Assembly (NCBI GenBank): GCA_902728285.1 | Contig: CACVBU010000572.1 | Span: forward strand, 520,770 to 584,769 | Reading direction: 5' to 3' | Length of the DNA stretch: 64,000 nt | Source: Clytia hemisphaerica | Lineage: Eukaryota > Cnidaria > Hydrozoa > Leptothecata > Clytiidae | Notes under the pieces: model-generated | What the model was told of the DNA's origin: nothing | Seen by the model: only the letters and a program-made list of their open reading frames with translations | Databases searched by the model: none | Shown: in pieces, positions 44,103 through 55,454 of the stretch | Position numbering within the stretch: position 1 is the first letter of the stretch | Layout: each line of letters opens with the position of its first letter | Position numbers and translations under genes: made by a program

Positions 44103-44471
44103 CAGGGCCCGCGCCACCGGGGGGGCCGGGGGGGCCATGGCCCCTCCACTTTTTTGCAAAGCAAAATAAAAAATTTCTCTTCACCTAATAATCTTTTTCT
44201 TTTCTGTGCGCGTGCCAATAAAAACGTTAGAACCTTTCTAAGAGGGGACAGATGGACACTTAAATAAGTCTAATTATACTATTTTGTTTTAAAAAAACAA
44301 ACTTAACAGTTTTCTTTCAGAAAATCAGAACAAAAAGGAAGCTGTTTTAGCCAAATAAGACAGGTCAAAATCGAAAATTTTCCGGCCCGTCGGCGCAAAC
44401 CATCGTTGCGCCTCCTCAGTCACTATATTTTTGTTGGCCCCCTCACTTTCAAAATCGTGGCGCGGGCCCTG
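44103..44471. mobile_element. hAT-like MITE, CAGGGCCCGCGCCAC ends
   Basis: 369 bp with ends CAGGGCCCGCGCCAC and GTGGCGCGGGCCCTG, inverted and perfect over 15 bases. CAGGG/CCCTG tips are typical of hAT. The flank AACAA is repeated on both sides (44098-44102 and 44472-44476). The expected 8-bp duplication is only partly preserved. It is nested in the 3.7-kb element. Confidence 0.65.
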
Positions 44472-44662
44472 AACAAGTACGGACTACTAACGAACGAAAC
44501 TTGATTTATAAGCGGATAAATATCTAAGCAAATGATGGCATAAAGCGTTTAGCTTGATTTATGGATGAAACGTATCTAGTTTATATGTATTTCAAAAGAA
44601 AATGCGGTAAAAAGATAACAAAAACTTTTAAAAGGTAGTTGCAAACGCGTCCAACAAGTTTA

Positions 44663-45969
44663 TTAAATTTTAGGTTGTCTTGCACGGGCTTTGTTTCCTT
44701 TTGCGGTTTTGATCGGTCCTCGCGTAATGGTTTTCTTGCTTTCAGCTTTACACGTCTCGCAAATCGGTAAGACGGTTTTGTAAGCCTTTTTGGTTTCTTT
44801 GTCAACTGTCGCTCCAGGTCTCGAGCAGTGGCAGCATACGTCTTTCTTCAATGGAATCTTCGTCGCACTGTAGTATGCCCATTCGAGTGGTGTGTTACAG
44901 TGCATCTCAAGTCTCGTAAAAACTTACCCAGAAAGATAGGAGACTTCTGGTGTGATCAAACAGCCACACACGTAATCATAATTTCGTTTTACGTTTTTCA
45001 ACTCCTCCTTTTCTCGGTCACTGAGTGCTCTGCTTGTGTAGATGCATCGAGGTTTTGAACATGATTTACATTTAACCGTGTCTCTAACATTCCGGCCTGT
45101 CATCGAGCTATTCTTGCATCCCTAGAAAAAGAAATGGTTTATAATAATTAGTAATAATTAGCTTTTGTTTTCATGATTTAAACTTATGAATTCCGAGAAA
45201 AGATGGCAAATAGATAGTCTAGATTTACTTTATCTCTTTGATTACCATGTTAACGAAATACTGAAACGACTCTCCAGGAATGTTCACTCACTTGCTCAAG
45301 CTCTGAAACTTTACGAACATTATTCACATTCGACGGCATGTGCTCTTCTGTTGGCTCTTCTCCGTATAAATCTTCAAACTTCTTGTAATGCCCGTTGTTG
45401 TTTGGGTCAGGAACTGGGAACGGTAGCCATTTAAACTCTTTCATGTCTTCACCTGGACAACAGTTTTGATCATTACAGCGTTGAATCTAGAACAGAAAGA
45501 AAGAAATTGATATGATAAAGGTGACTGGTCTGGGCATTATAATTGATAAATAAACATTTTCAAGGATCCTGAAATATAAATATTATTATAACTTTGGTGC
45601 CAATCATTATAATGAAATCCTTACTTGAAAAGAATAATGAGCCTCAAAGCAGTGATTCTTTTTAAAGGTTTGGTAATCATCGCAAGATTTAAGATCTACT
45701 TTTGTCATCTTTTTGCTGTTGATTTTTGTTGGTAATGAAACGTCAATAGCTGCAGCACTTTTGATGAAGTCTTTGATTGAATCATCTGAAGCGGCATCAA
45801 GAACCTGAAGTACATAGAAAAACCTTACTTGGTAAAAGATTGGATAAACTTGAGAAGAAAAGCATATTTGGTCAAGAGAACAGCTTATACATGTCGTGGA
45901 AGAAATGTGCAAGTTTCTTACTTTGAAAGGTACTTCTTTTAAGGCAAGCCTTTTGGTGCGTTTTTCCAA
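44663..45969 (-). pseudogene. Cysteine-rich uncharacterised protein, four exons, in-frame stop
   Basis: Minus-strand exons with good borders and phase 0: 45969-45922 (partial), 45804-45625, 45486-45292 and 45121-44663. The product holds CNDQNCCPGEDMKEF, then GCKNSSMTGRNVRDTVKCKS, CSKPRCIYTSRALS and YDYVCGCLITPE. It closes with CVTHH-type pairs: VCCHCSRPGAT and LPICETCKAESKK. The paired CxxC and CxC patterns imply zinc binding. I recall a family of uncharacterised cnidarian proteins with the same cysteine order and cannot name a function. A TAA at 44924-44926 interrupts the last exon in frame; it also makes a strong GTAAGT donor look-alike, but no fitting acceptor follows. The N-terminal part is cut off near the right array, so the gene is incomplete. 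Confidence 0.5.
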
Positions 45970-46074
45970 TGTTTAAATGAGTGGTTTGACGGAGTTTTGC
46001 CAATCTTCTTTGATTTCTGGTCTCTCCTAGGTTTACAGTCATTTTTGTGCTAAACGGCTTTTATAAATCCGGGG

Positions 46075-46482
46075 CTTAAAAGAGGGAATCCGGCGTTCTG
46101 AGAGGCAATCCGGTGTTTCTAAAGGCGTAATCCGGGACTTAAGAGGGAATCCGGCGTTCCAAGAGGCAATCCAGCGGTCCGAGAGGCAATCCGGGGCTTA
46201 AAAGAGGCAATCCGGCGTTTCTAGAGGCAATCCTGTGTTTCTAGAGGTAATCCAGAAGCAATCCGTGGCAACCTCGTTCCCAGGAGCTGATTCTCACTTT
46301 TCTATAATTTTGATTGTCGTTTCGATTTGCTACATCCTATATAAAAAGCAAATCGTCATGGGGACGAGGTTGAATCCGTGGCAATCCGGAGGCAATCCGG
46401 AGGCAATCCGTGGCAATCCGGAGGCAATCCCTGGCAATCCGGGGCAATCCGGGAGAATCCGGGGCAATCTGGACGGAATCCC
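46075..46482 (-). repeat. GGATTGCC tandem array, right terminus
   Basis: Reverse complement of the left terminus: AGAGGGAATCCGGCGTT, GAGAGGCAATCCGG and GGGGCTTAAAAGAGG units, then short GGCAATCC words to the end. Interrupted by the MITE at 46269-46372. Confidence 0.8.
46269..46372. mobile_element. 104-bp MITE with CAACCTCG ends and 9-bp target duplication
   Basis: Ends CAACCTCGTTCCC and GGGGACGAGGTTG. Flanks AATCCGTGG on both sides (46260-46268 and 46373-46381). The target is itself repetitive, so the duplication alone is weak, but the sibling at 47297 supports it. Confidence 0.65.
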
Positions 46483-47296
46483 TTTGTAATGTAAAATAGA
46501 CAATTTTGATCCAGAGACCTAAAATCATTGATTAAGCATTCCTGGTATAGTGGAACAACATTTGGCTTGGGAAGGTTTGGTGGGGGATTACTCTGAATGG
46601 TTAGTTAGAAAGAAAATTATTTAAAAATTTAACCCGAGTTTTACAGGTTTTTGACCATTTTTTTCGGAAACTATGGTCTGTAAAATATCATAAGTCATCA
46701 TCCAACAGTCACAAAGACTTCCACAATGTCGCATATGACCCTATTCTTAAAAATAAAGTGGCACGGCGGCAAAATATGGTCAAAATTCTCATACTAGCCT
46801 CAATTTAGCTTATATATTGTTTTTATGTTGCCAAACCAGTGGATGATATTCATAAATGTTATGATTTTCCAAAAAAAAATTTCAAAACTCGTTTCCAGTC
46901 CCTTTTTGGCAGGTTTTTGAAAAAAAACGAAACTAAAAAGTTGTTTTTGAATTTTGAAACCAATTTTATTAGAAAGAGGGGAAAATTCTGCGTTCGAAAA
47001 TGGGGTCACTTTTATTTCTACAAAAATCTGAAGCCGAAATAACGAGTTTTAAAGGTTTTTGAAGACTGGGACGAGGTTGCTAAATTTAAAGTAAAACTGG
47101 CAAAATTCCAGGGGGTTATGTCGAAAATTTGTCAAACATTTTTTTATTGGCTTAAACGACTGAAAATCATCTTTTCTTTTGATAAAGTAACATTCCAAGA
47201 GAGTTAAAGGCGTAGTTTTTTTTCAAAAAATAAGAGGAAAGATTGAATTTTATGAGAGTTTCTACTGAAAATTAAAGTTTAAAAAAAGTTATTTTA
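46483..47296. other. No gene; solo MITE end
   Basis: A right end of the CAACCTCG family (GGGACGAGGTTG) lies at 47068-47079 without an identified left end. A GGTCTGTAAAAT word is at 46675. No coding. Confidence 0.4.
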
Positions 47297-47605
47297 CAAC
47301 CTCGTCCCCGTGTATCCCAGGCCTTATTTACGTTACTGATTGACGCCAGAGAATACCCTGGTGTTGGCTGATGCGAGTTCCCCCTCTCAGAGGGGGAACT
47401 TCTCAAAACAATACGTCATAAAATGTTCTGACGTTACAAAGTTAGACTGCAATGCAGCGACTTCAAAAAAGAAGAACGAATGAAATCTGACGTTTTGTTT
47501 TTGAATTACGTAATCTTTCGCGTTCAAAAACCAGTCAATGCCAGGGTATTATCAAGCGCTATCAGTAAGAATAAAAAAGCTGATAATACACAGGGATCGA
47601 GGTTG
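47297..47605. mobile_element. 309-bp MITE with CAACCTCG ends and perfect 9-bp target duplication
   Basis: Starts CAACCTCGTCCCCGTGTAT and ends TACACAGGGATCGAGGTTG. Flanks GTTATTTTA on both sides (47288-47296 and 47606-47614). The inner arms also pair (AATACCCTGG and CCAGGGTATT). A 9-bp duplication fits Mutator-type insertion. Same family as 46269-46372. Confidence 0.8.
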
Positions 47606-48069
47606 GTTATTTTACTCAAAACTTTAGTTTTTGAAATTCCACACCCTATTTAAACACCCTCTTAGAGTTGTCGTAAGATCACCAAATTTGGTAGGGAGAG
47701 ACTCCCTATGAGAAAATAACAATTTTGAGCTTTAGAATTTTTTTTATTCCGATTTCCCGATTTTTAATACCGGAAAAACCCGATTTTAACCCCCGTCTTT
47801 TTAAATAATGTTGCCTAGCAACAAGAAAAAGGCCTAAAATAAAAAAAGTCTCAAGCCCAAAAATTTTGCTTTTGTTTAACCTTACTTCATACCAAATTTC
47901 AAGTCTGTAGCTTATCGGGGACATACTGTTTAAATACCCCCCTAAGGTTTTCCAAGCCAAATTGCCTAATCGATCGTTGTTTTTAACCTTATATTTTTCG
48001 GTCACGTGATAATTCTTTTTTCAAAAAAATTTTTCAATCTTTTTTGGAAAACTGTTTCAAAGGTTGATA
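47606..48069. other. Intergenic, no gene seen
   Basis: AT-rich sequence. The frame at 47706-48005 shows no domain. Confidence 0.4.
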
Positions 48070-48412
48070 TCCGGGGGGGTACTTAGGTAAATGGAGGGTA
48101 CGGTATGTGCCGCCCTTAAGGGTACCTTTTTTGGACTTCCAAAGTCCCGCTAAGGGTCGGAAAAATCAGAAAATCAAATTTCAGTCCCACTAAGACTAAG
48201 GGTCGGAAAAATAGGAAAATTTCAACTTTTTACCCCGCCGAAAGATCGAAATTTGGTCAAAATTGGTCAATTAGTCCCGCTAAGGGTCGTAAAATTCCCA
48301 AAATTTTCCTTTGTTTTCTTCTTTTTAGTCCCGGTATAAAGGGTCCAAAGTTCGAAAGTCGGGCGGCACCCCCCCCCCCCCCGTCAGCTCGCAACCCTAG
48401 TACCCCCCCCGG
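48070..48412. mobile_element. 343-bp MITE with C/G-tract ends and 8-bp target duplication
   Basis: Starts CCGGGGGGGTACTTAGG and ends CCTAGTACCCCCCCCGG. Flanks GTTGATAT on both sides (48062-48069 and 48413-48420). The interior repeats AGTCCCGCTAAGGGTCG or close variants four times. It is a sibling of the element at 34879-35320. Confidence 0.8.
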
Positions 48413-49779
48413 GTTGATATGGTAAAAGAAATGTTGTGTAGTCTATATAACAATAAAAAACACCCTTGTTCAACAAGGTTGCTCAGCAAGTGGGAGAAAA
48501 ACATCCAAAAATGACCACCGTGTGGTTTTCAAATTTGTTCAAAGGGTTTTTGACCCTGTGAAAAAAGATTCCGGCTTAAATTTTGGGCAAGGGTTAATTT
48601 TTTAACGACATTTTTTTATTCGGGTCTGTAAAATACACATTTTTAAAGCTACTATCTTGAAATTTTGTACATACAATCTTTGATGTCTTATCTAACACAC
48701 TGCCAAGTTTCAATAAGTTTGCATCAATATTTCTTGCAATATGGCTTAAACAAGTGCCTTACCCCAGGCAAAGCTACTAAAAGCGTCCCCAGGTGCCCTC
48801 AATCAACACCCCATCTGGAATGTTCGTGATAGGGGGTTTGCCTGAAAACCATCGTGATTCTCGAAACATAGATGTGTAGGATCCCAAAAACAGTTAAAGA
48901 CCTTGTTCACCAGCAAGGTGGGGGTAAGTACCCCATATTGCCTGGACTAGAAGTTCAGCCAGAAGTAGACTCTAGTCTAGGCGGCCGCTAAATTGTAAAG
49001 AGGTTTTTTATTTCCAGTCAGTTCAAGGTAAATTCTCGTATCTACCGAATTCATCGGATGCCGGCAAATTGATTTAGCATTACATCATTGAAACTGGTTC
49101 AATACGAGGCTATTCTACAATGCTAGTAGGAGTAGTGCGTCAGAAGTACAGTGATTTTTTTCAGGATGATGGGGATGAAGATCTGTTGTTCCTGTTTATT
49201 CCTTTACTGACCAAATTCATTACACATTTGAATTTTGGACCTTTTGTTCACGCGATGGGAAAATTTACCATCTTTTTATTTATACTGTCTCAACACTGAA
49301 AGTTTCTGGAGGATGAGATTTTATGGACAATTATATTGATGATAATATACACCTGCTTTTCGCTATTGACTGACCTGCCGCGCAGCAAGATGAAAGAATA
49401 AGCATGCATGATGGCTGTTTTCAATTTGTGGTAAAGACATATTTATCTTCTTTCTTTTTTTAAAGGTTTTTATGAGCTGTCAGCTTGGTCTTGTTGCATT
49501 CTCAGTTGAAATGTTTTCATTTGGCTGTTGAAGCAAACTTTTGGATTGTTAAAAAAGGCATAATCAGAAATCATAATCTGAGATTTTAAGGGTACCTGTT
49601 CTTATACATGAGAAAACGTGATTCCCCAAGTAGTTTTGTCAACTGACAAGTCAATGTCAGGATATTCCACTTTAAAATTTCAAAATCTGAGCTCTTTCCA
49701 ACGTGAAAGGTCCGCGAGAGGTCCCACTTTTTTTTTTTTTGAAGTTCCTGAGAAGTCCTTCTGACTTATCGAAGGTGAG
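48413..49779. other. Intergenic, no gene seen
   Basis: Another GGTCTGTAAAAT word at 48623. No domain in any frame. Confidence 0.4.
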
Positions 49780-52135
49780 ATATATTTCAGGGGGTTTTGT
49801 AGAATTTTCTCAAAAAGAATCGACAATTTTAGACTTTCTATTCACAAACAACACAGACACTGTATTTAATTACACATGCTCACCTACTATTTATTCAGAT
49901 CATCTTGTTGTAGATGTTACAACACATCTGAATTTTGATAATCAATTCGGAGAAACTGAAGAACGTAACTTAATAAGCAAATTTGACCTCTACAACTTCC
50001 AAAGTGATAAAATTGACTGGGAAATTATTAACAAAGAATTAACAGAGATTAATTGGTCTCAAGAACTGGACACAAATCTATATGACCCAAATCGTCAATA
50101 TGCCAACTTCCTTGAAAAATGTCTTCTGATTGTGAAAAAGCATTTGCCAAAGAGAAAACTCCAAAGAATTTTCAAGATTCCAGAGATCGTCGTATTCTTA
50201 TGAGAAAACGTAAAAGACTCTCCAAAAAGAATTCAAAACCAATAAAAACAAATCAGAAACTAATGACATTGAATGATGTACAGCAACCCCACAAAATGAA
50301 CGCGATAAAGCAGAGCTGGATGCCTCACTCAAATCAAAAGCAATCCTAAATACTTCTACCCTATGCAAAAGATTCACAAAAAAAAACCTAAAGTTGGCCC
50401 CACTGAAAATCAACCACCAACAAATTACAATGACTCACAAAGATGGCGAACATCTTACAAAAGCAATACTGTTCGTATTACCGCTCCCAAAAAGACTACA
50501 GTTTTCTGAATTCAAATGAGACAAAAGACTCCTCAACCTTGAGCACATACTTTTCACAAGATGATTTCATCCAACAAATTGACACTATTCCAGCCAATCG
50601 TCAGCCGGACCAGATGGCTTGCCAGAAAAGTTTTTCAAATGTGCAAGAAATCACTTTCTAAGCCACTTAAGATGATATGGGCAAAACAACTTTCAAAGGA
50701 ATCACACCTGAAATTCTCAAAACAAGCCACATAACAATATTCGAAAGGAGATCAAGGTTACCAGAAATTATCGACCTGTTGCGCTGAACTAATTACCACT
50801 AAAATATTGAGAAAATAGTCAGAGAGAAATTGCAAATCCACCTTGAAGAAAAAACCTATAAATCCAACACAACATGGTTCAGACCAGGGCGATCTTGCTT
50901 GAGTCAACTATTGGCTCATGTAGAAAGACTGATATCTCACCTACAAAACAATGAAAATGTTGATGTAATCTACCTTGACTTTCAGCAAGGCCTTGACAAG
51001 GTGGACCATCACATCTTACTACACAAGCTAAAAATCAATGGAATCAAAGGACAACTATTGAACTGGATACAATCCTTCCTTTACTGAGAGATACCAAAAA
51101 GTTTCCAAAACACGTTCCTATCAGATGAAGCGAAAGTTACAAGCGGAGTTCCACAAGCCTCAGTTCTGGGCCCCCTCCTGTTTCTGGTAATGATTAGTGA
51201 CATAACGAAAAGATTAACATTCCACTCTCTCTTTTTGCTGACGACACAAGACTTATGAAGGCAATATCTTGCGCTGCAGATGTGAGTCTCCCTTCAAGAT
51301 GATCTAGACGTAGTCTATGACTGGACACCATCAACAATATGGAGCTCAATGGAAAAAAGTTTGAACACATTGCATACGGAAAAAATGAACAACTGAAAGT
51401 ACACTCAGTCTACAATCAGATGTACAGGCAGCCATCGAAATAAAAAGGGCGTGAAAGACCTGGGTATCCTGCTATCAAACAACTGTCATATGAAATGCAC
51501 ATTCAAACGATCCGACAGAGTAAAGGGTATAAGCGCCTGGATATACAGAACCTTCAAGTCCAGAGATAAATCAGTAATGATCATCTTTGGAAGACATTGG
51601 TACTTCAGCATCTGGAATCCTCCCAGTATGGTCTCCTACAAAGCGATCCCTGATGCAAGAACTGGAGTATCTGCAAAAATCCTATATAAAGGGATCCAAC
51701 TTCCACCCAATTTGAATTATTGGGAGAAGCTCAAACACCTCAACATGTACAGTCTCGAGAGAAGACGCGAAAGATACCAAATTATATATACATGGTGTAT
51801 AATCGAACAACTGGTGCCAAATTTTACTATGGTGAAGGGGAAGGCCGTTTTTTCATATACAAACCAACGGGAAGAAAATGCACCTCAAACCAGTGAATAC
51901 AACGAACAAACATTTGGAAGAGCTGCCTTTCAGACACCGGTCCAAGACTATCAATGTGTTACCAAGAAAAATACGTGACATGACCAAATGTTCCAAAAAT
52001 TCCTTCAAAAAAAAACTTGATCAATTTCTGCAAGATGTTCCCGACCAGCCACTGCTCCCTGCCTATCTCCCTTACAGGATGGCTGACTCGAATCAATTGT
52101 TGAAATGGTCAACACCGGACCCCCGGGTTGAGTGA
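49780..52135 (+). pseudogene. CR1/L2-like non-LTR retrotransposon remnant
   Basis: The first part (frame 49703-50203) ends the endonuclease domain with the SDHLVV motif and the linker to the reverse transcriptase. The second part (50830-51087) has TTWFRPGRSCLSQLL and VIYLDFQQGLDKVDH, the first catalytic Asp block. Stops and shifts interrupt it before SGVPQASVLGPLLFL and a frame-shifted ADDT active site near 51235-51250. The C-terminal part (51451-51978) has LNYWEKLKHLNMYSLERRRE, the typical tail of CR1-type elements. Many lesions make it inactive. Boundaries and family are approximate. Confidence 0.75.
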
Positions 52136-53300
52136 GCAGAGAATTTGCTAAACACATCAAAGAATCAAAGGTGTTAATGGTTATATTGGACATTCTTGAC
52201 AGTTACATCAAAATGCCTCAAAAATGTCAATATGAAAATTGCGTAATCAGAGAACGTATGTCTCGCTCATTATAAGAAGGCCGAGACAAACTTTCAATAA
52301 TTGGATTGTAACATCGAGTTAAGTCTCTTTTGTTAAGTCACCAGGGGGTAAATAAAACAGACCTTGATACATTTATCGTTCGTTTCAACTTGACCATTTG
52401 TTTAAATCTCAGCCTCCTAAATATTTGGGGTAGGTAAAATATGTACAAAGAAATTCATACTTTTCCAACCCGGCCAATCTTTAAAAAAGAAGCGAACAAT
52501 AAAATGTAATTACCCTTTCCAAATAAACCTCTTCGGTGGCGAGCGTAGTCTACTATGACGTAATTGTAAAATTCAATAAATAGCTGGCTGACTTTTGGCA
52601 TTTGGGACAAATAGTTAACAAGATTACGGCACCGCAAATTTGGAAAAACCATGGTTACTTTTGTTAAAAACACGAAGGAGCAGATTGGTCCCGTAACAAA
52701 TGGTTTTTTTGTGTTTTAAAGATGGTAGATCAAGCTTTCTTTTAAAACTATTCGTTCTGTGGGGTCGTGCATTGTCTTCCAGCAAATGTAAATCAAAGAA
52801 TTAAATCCAAAATTTTTCGAAGAATCCGTCAAATTTTTATGTTGCGAAAGGTAACAGCAGAGAGCTTTCGACCTTCCCTTTCATGTTTGCAATTATTTTG
52901 TGTATTCTATATATCTGCTTCCATTGTAAGGGAGTTCAAGTTTTATTGTTTTTTATTGTTTTGATTTCTCTTGAAGATCCTAACCCTAAGGTTTTTCAGT
53001 TACTAGTGCTCTTTTTAGAGCTTAGAGCCAAATACTGAAACCTAGCAGTCTTGACAATCTCAAACTCAGAACAGATCAATAGTTTAATACTAGCAGAATG
53101 AGAAAAAAAAAACTGGAAAGAAAGACAAAAAATTGGATCTGTTACTGGTGAGGCCGAGGCAGAGCAGGCATAGGAGTTGCTGGATGAGGAGGGTTAAAGG
53201 GGCCGTGTCTCCATGAATGGTGAGGTTGATGGTGAAGCTGGATGGAAGCGATTGGTTTTGTGTGGGTAGTACTGTTGGTGCTAAATGTTGCGGTCGAAGA
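52136..53300. other. Intergenic, no gene seen
   Basis: No recognisable domain. The Ty3-like element may begin its 3' region towards the right edge of this stretch. Confidence 0.35.
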
Positions 53301-55454
53301 AGCGACGATTTTGCAGTGTCATCCTCCCTGAGCCATTGGTTCTGACTCTGTATTGTCTGTTAGGGAGTGTTTCTACGATCACCCCAGAGCAAATCCATTG
53401 ACGTTGATGTTTCTTACTACGGTTTTGGATGACAATGTTTCTTCCCGTTGTCTTGCGTCAATCACTACCAGTAAAGCTGGTAGTGCGATGGGTGTGTGAG
53501 TATGTGGTCATGCAGCTGGCAGCAAAACAGGATTTGGACAGGACTGAGTTTAAGATCTGGTCGAGTAGTGTTTCTATAATTGTAAGATTGCTCGAGCAAC
53601 CTTGTTGTTNNNNNNNNNNNNNNNNNNNNNNNNNNNNNNNNNNNNNNNNNNNNNNNNNNNNNNNNNNNNNNNNNNNNNNNNNNNNNNNNNNNNNNNNNNN
53701 NNNNNNNNNNNNNNNNNNNNNNNNNNNNNNNNNNNNNNNNNNNNNNNNNNNNNNNNNNNNNNNNNNNNNNNNNNNNNNNNNNNNNNNNNNNNNNNNNNNN
53801 NNNNNNNNNNNNNNNNNNNNNNNNNNNNNNNNNNNNNNNNNNNNNNNNNNNNNNNNNNNNNNNNNNNNNNNNNNNNNNNNNNNNNNNNNNNNNNNNNNNN
53901 NNNNNNNNNNNNNNNNNNNNNNNNNNNNNNNNNNNNNNNNNNNNNNNNNNNNNNNNNNNNNNNNNNNNNNNNNNNNNNNNNNNNNNNNNNNNNNNNNNNN
54001 NNNNNNNNNNNNNNNNNNNNNNNNNNNNNNNNNNNNNNNNNNNNNNNNNNNNNNNNNNNNNNNNNNNNNNNNNNNNNNNNNNNNNNNNNNNNNNNNNNNN
54101 NNNNNNNNNNNNNNNNNNNNNNNNNNNNNNNNNNNNNNNNNNNNNNNNNNNNNNNNNNNNNNNNNNNNNNNNNNNNNNNNNNNNNNNNNNNNNNNNNNNN
54201 NNNNNNNNNNNNNNNNNNNNNNNNNNNNNNNNNNNNNNNNNNNNNNNNNNNNNNNNNNNNNNNNNNNNNNNNNNNNNNNNNNNNNNNNNNNNNNNNNNNN
54301 NNNNNNNNNNNNNNNNNNNNNNNNNNNNNNNNNNNNNNNNNNNNNNNNNNNNNNNNNNNNNNNNNNNNNNNNNNNNNNNNNNNNNNNNNNNNNNNNNNTG
54401 TGCATGACCGGCTATCATCCAGATGACTTGTATCATTTTGGGATCCGCCCTACTATGATGCTAGTCTCATGTTGATGATATTATTAAATACCATTTAAAA
54501 AATTGCTCTTTTGTTTAGAAAATCATAATTGAGGCAAGAATAACTTTCATAGTTAAAAAAAGGTCCGCCAAATTGTTTTTGGAAGCAGGGAAAAACTCGA
54601 CTTTTTAGGTGTGACCACCAAGGATTCAAGATATCAGGGGGGTTTAGATAGTGCTGGGACCTCATTCTTTGGTAGGACCTAGACCCCCCTTTGGTTGCAC
54701 ACTATGAATATTGTGGTGGGGGGGGTTGGATGATCGGTTCCTTGGGTTGACTGGGTTAGTGACTGATACAAATCTTACAGCACTCATGGATTCTGCTGAT
54801 ATCTTTGTTGATTCTTGGCCAATAGATACAATCATTGACTGACTCGGGCCTGCATGCCTGTGCAGCCTTGATGGGTGGAGTGAAGGGCTTGAAGGATCTG
54901 ATGACGGAGTTCCTTGGGTATCCTTGTAGCAGTAATGAGTATTCTGTATCAGTTGATCCATGTTGACGAATCCGATCGAGTGTGAGAAGTGTTTGGACAT
55001 GGTCGGTTGTTTTGCACATGTTGATGGCAGAAGTGGCATTGATTTATGAATCGATGTCTGGATTAAGGGAAGTAGTTGTTGTTTAACGCAACACTCGCAT
55101 GGTCTCCTTGTATGAGTCAATGGAAGCAAAGCTAGCTGGGTTCCTGGACAAGGCATCGGGTCCACGCATCCATTTTCTGGGGTAATACTGGATGGTGAAT
55201 CTGAATCTGAGGGAATGGCTCTTCAGCTTTATAATTCGAGGATTCTTTACCGACCTGAGGTCTCGATCGTTGAAAATACCCAGCAACGGTTCATGATCTG
55301 TTGTGATGATCAGGTTGTTGCAACCAAGGACGAACATCTTGGCGTGATCGAGTGACAAGGTAACGGCAAGTGCGTCTCCTTTTGTTGGACTGTAACGGCT
55401 TTCGGAGTCAGATGTAAATGTTGAGCCTGCATAGATGAGTAACGATGGTTTCAA
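53301..55454 (-). pseudogene. Ty3/gypsy-like retrotransposon fragment, broken by a sequence gap
   Basis: Minus strand, in order: RNase H (55454-55083) with LIITTDHEPLLGIF, then the integrase zinc-binding N-terminus (55019-54756) with CIYWPRINKDISRIHECCKI. The 789-base N gap follows, then the integrase C-terminal side (53609-53465) with YRNTTRPDLKLSPVQILF. The catalytic core of the integrase would lie in the gap. Frames change between parts. The reverse transcriptase should lie above 55454 but only unconvincing traces are seen, so the element is truncated. No long terminal repeat is found. Confidence 0.75.
53610..54398. other. Assembly gap (789 N)
   Basis: A run of N. The frames that cross it are artefacts. 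Its size is roughly what an integrase core needs, given the flanking integrase ends. Confidence 1.

Larger units (their letters stand above)
42796..46482. mobile_element. 3.7-kb element with GGATTGCC-array inverted termini and an internal spliced gene
   Basis: The left terminus (42796-43226) begins GGATTCCGTCCGGATTGCC and is a long array of CCGGATTGCC words. Part of it is organised in larger units with TCTAGAAACGCCGGATTCCC and CTTATAAGCCCCGG. The right terminus (46075-46482) is the same array in reverse complement and ends GGACGGAATCCC. Between them are a cysteine-rich minus-strand gene, a hAT-like MITE (44103-44471) and, within the right array, another MITE (46269-46372). No target duplication is clear. 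The gene suggests the element once was, or captured from, a coding element. Confidence 0.6.

Noticed and set aside
53429-54475. Long frames of 274-348 codons
   Set aside because: They run across N bases of the assembly gap and are artefacts.
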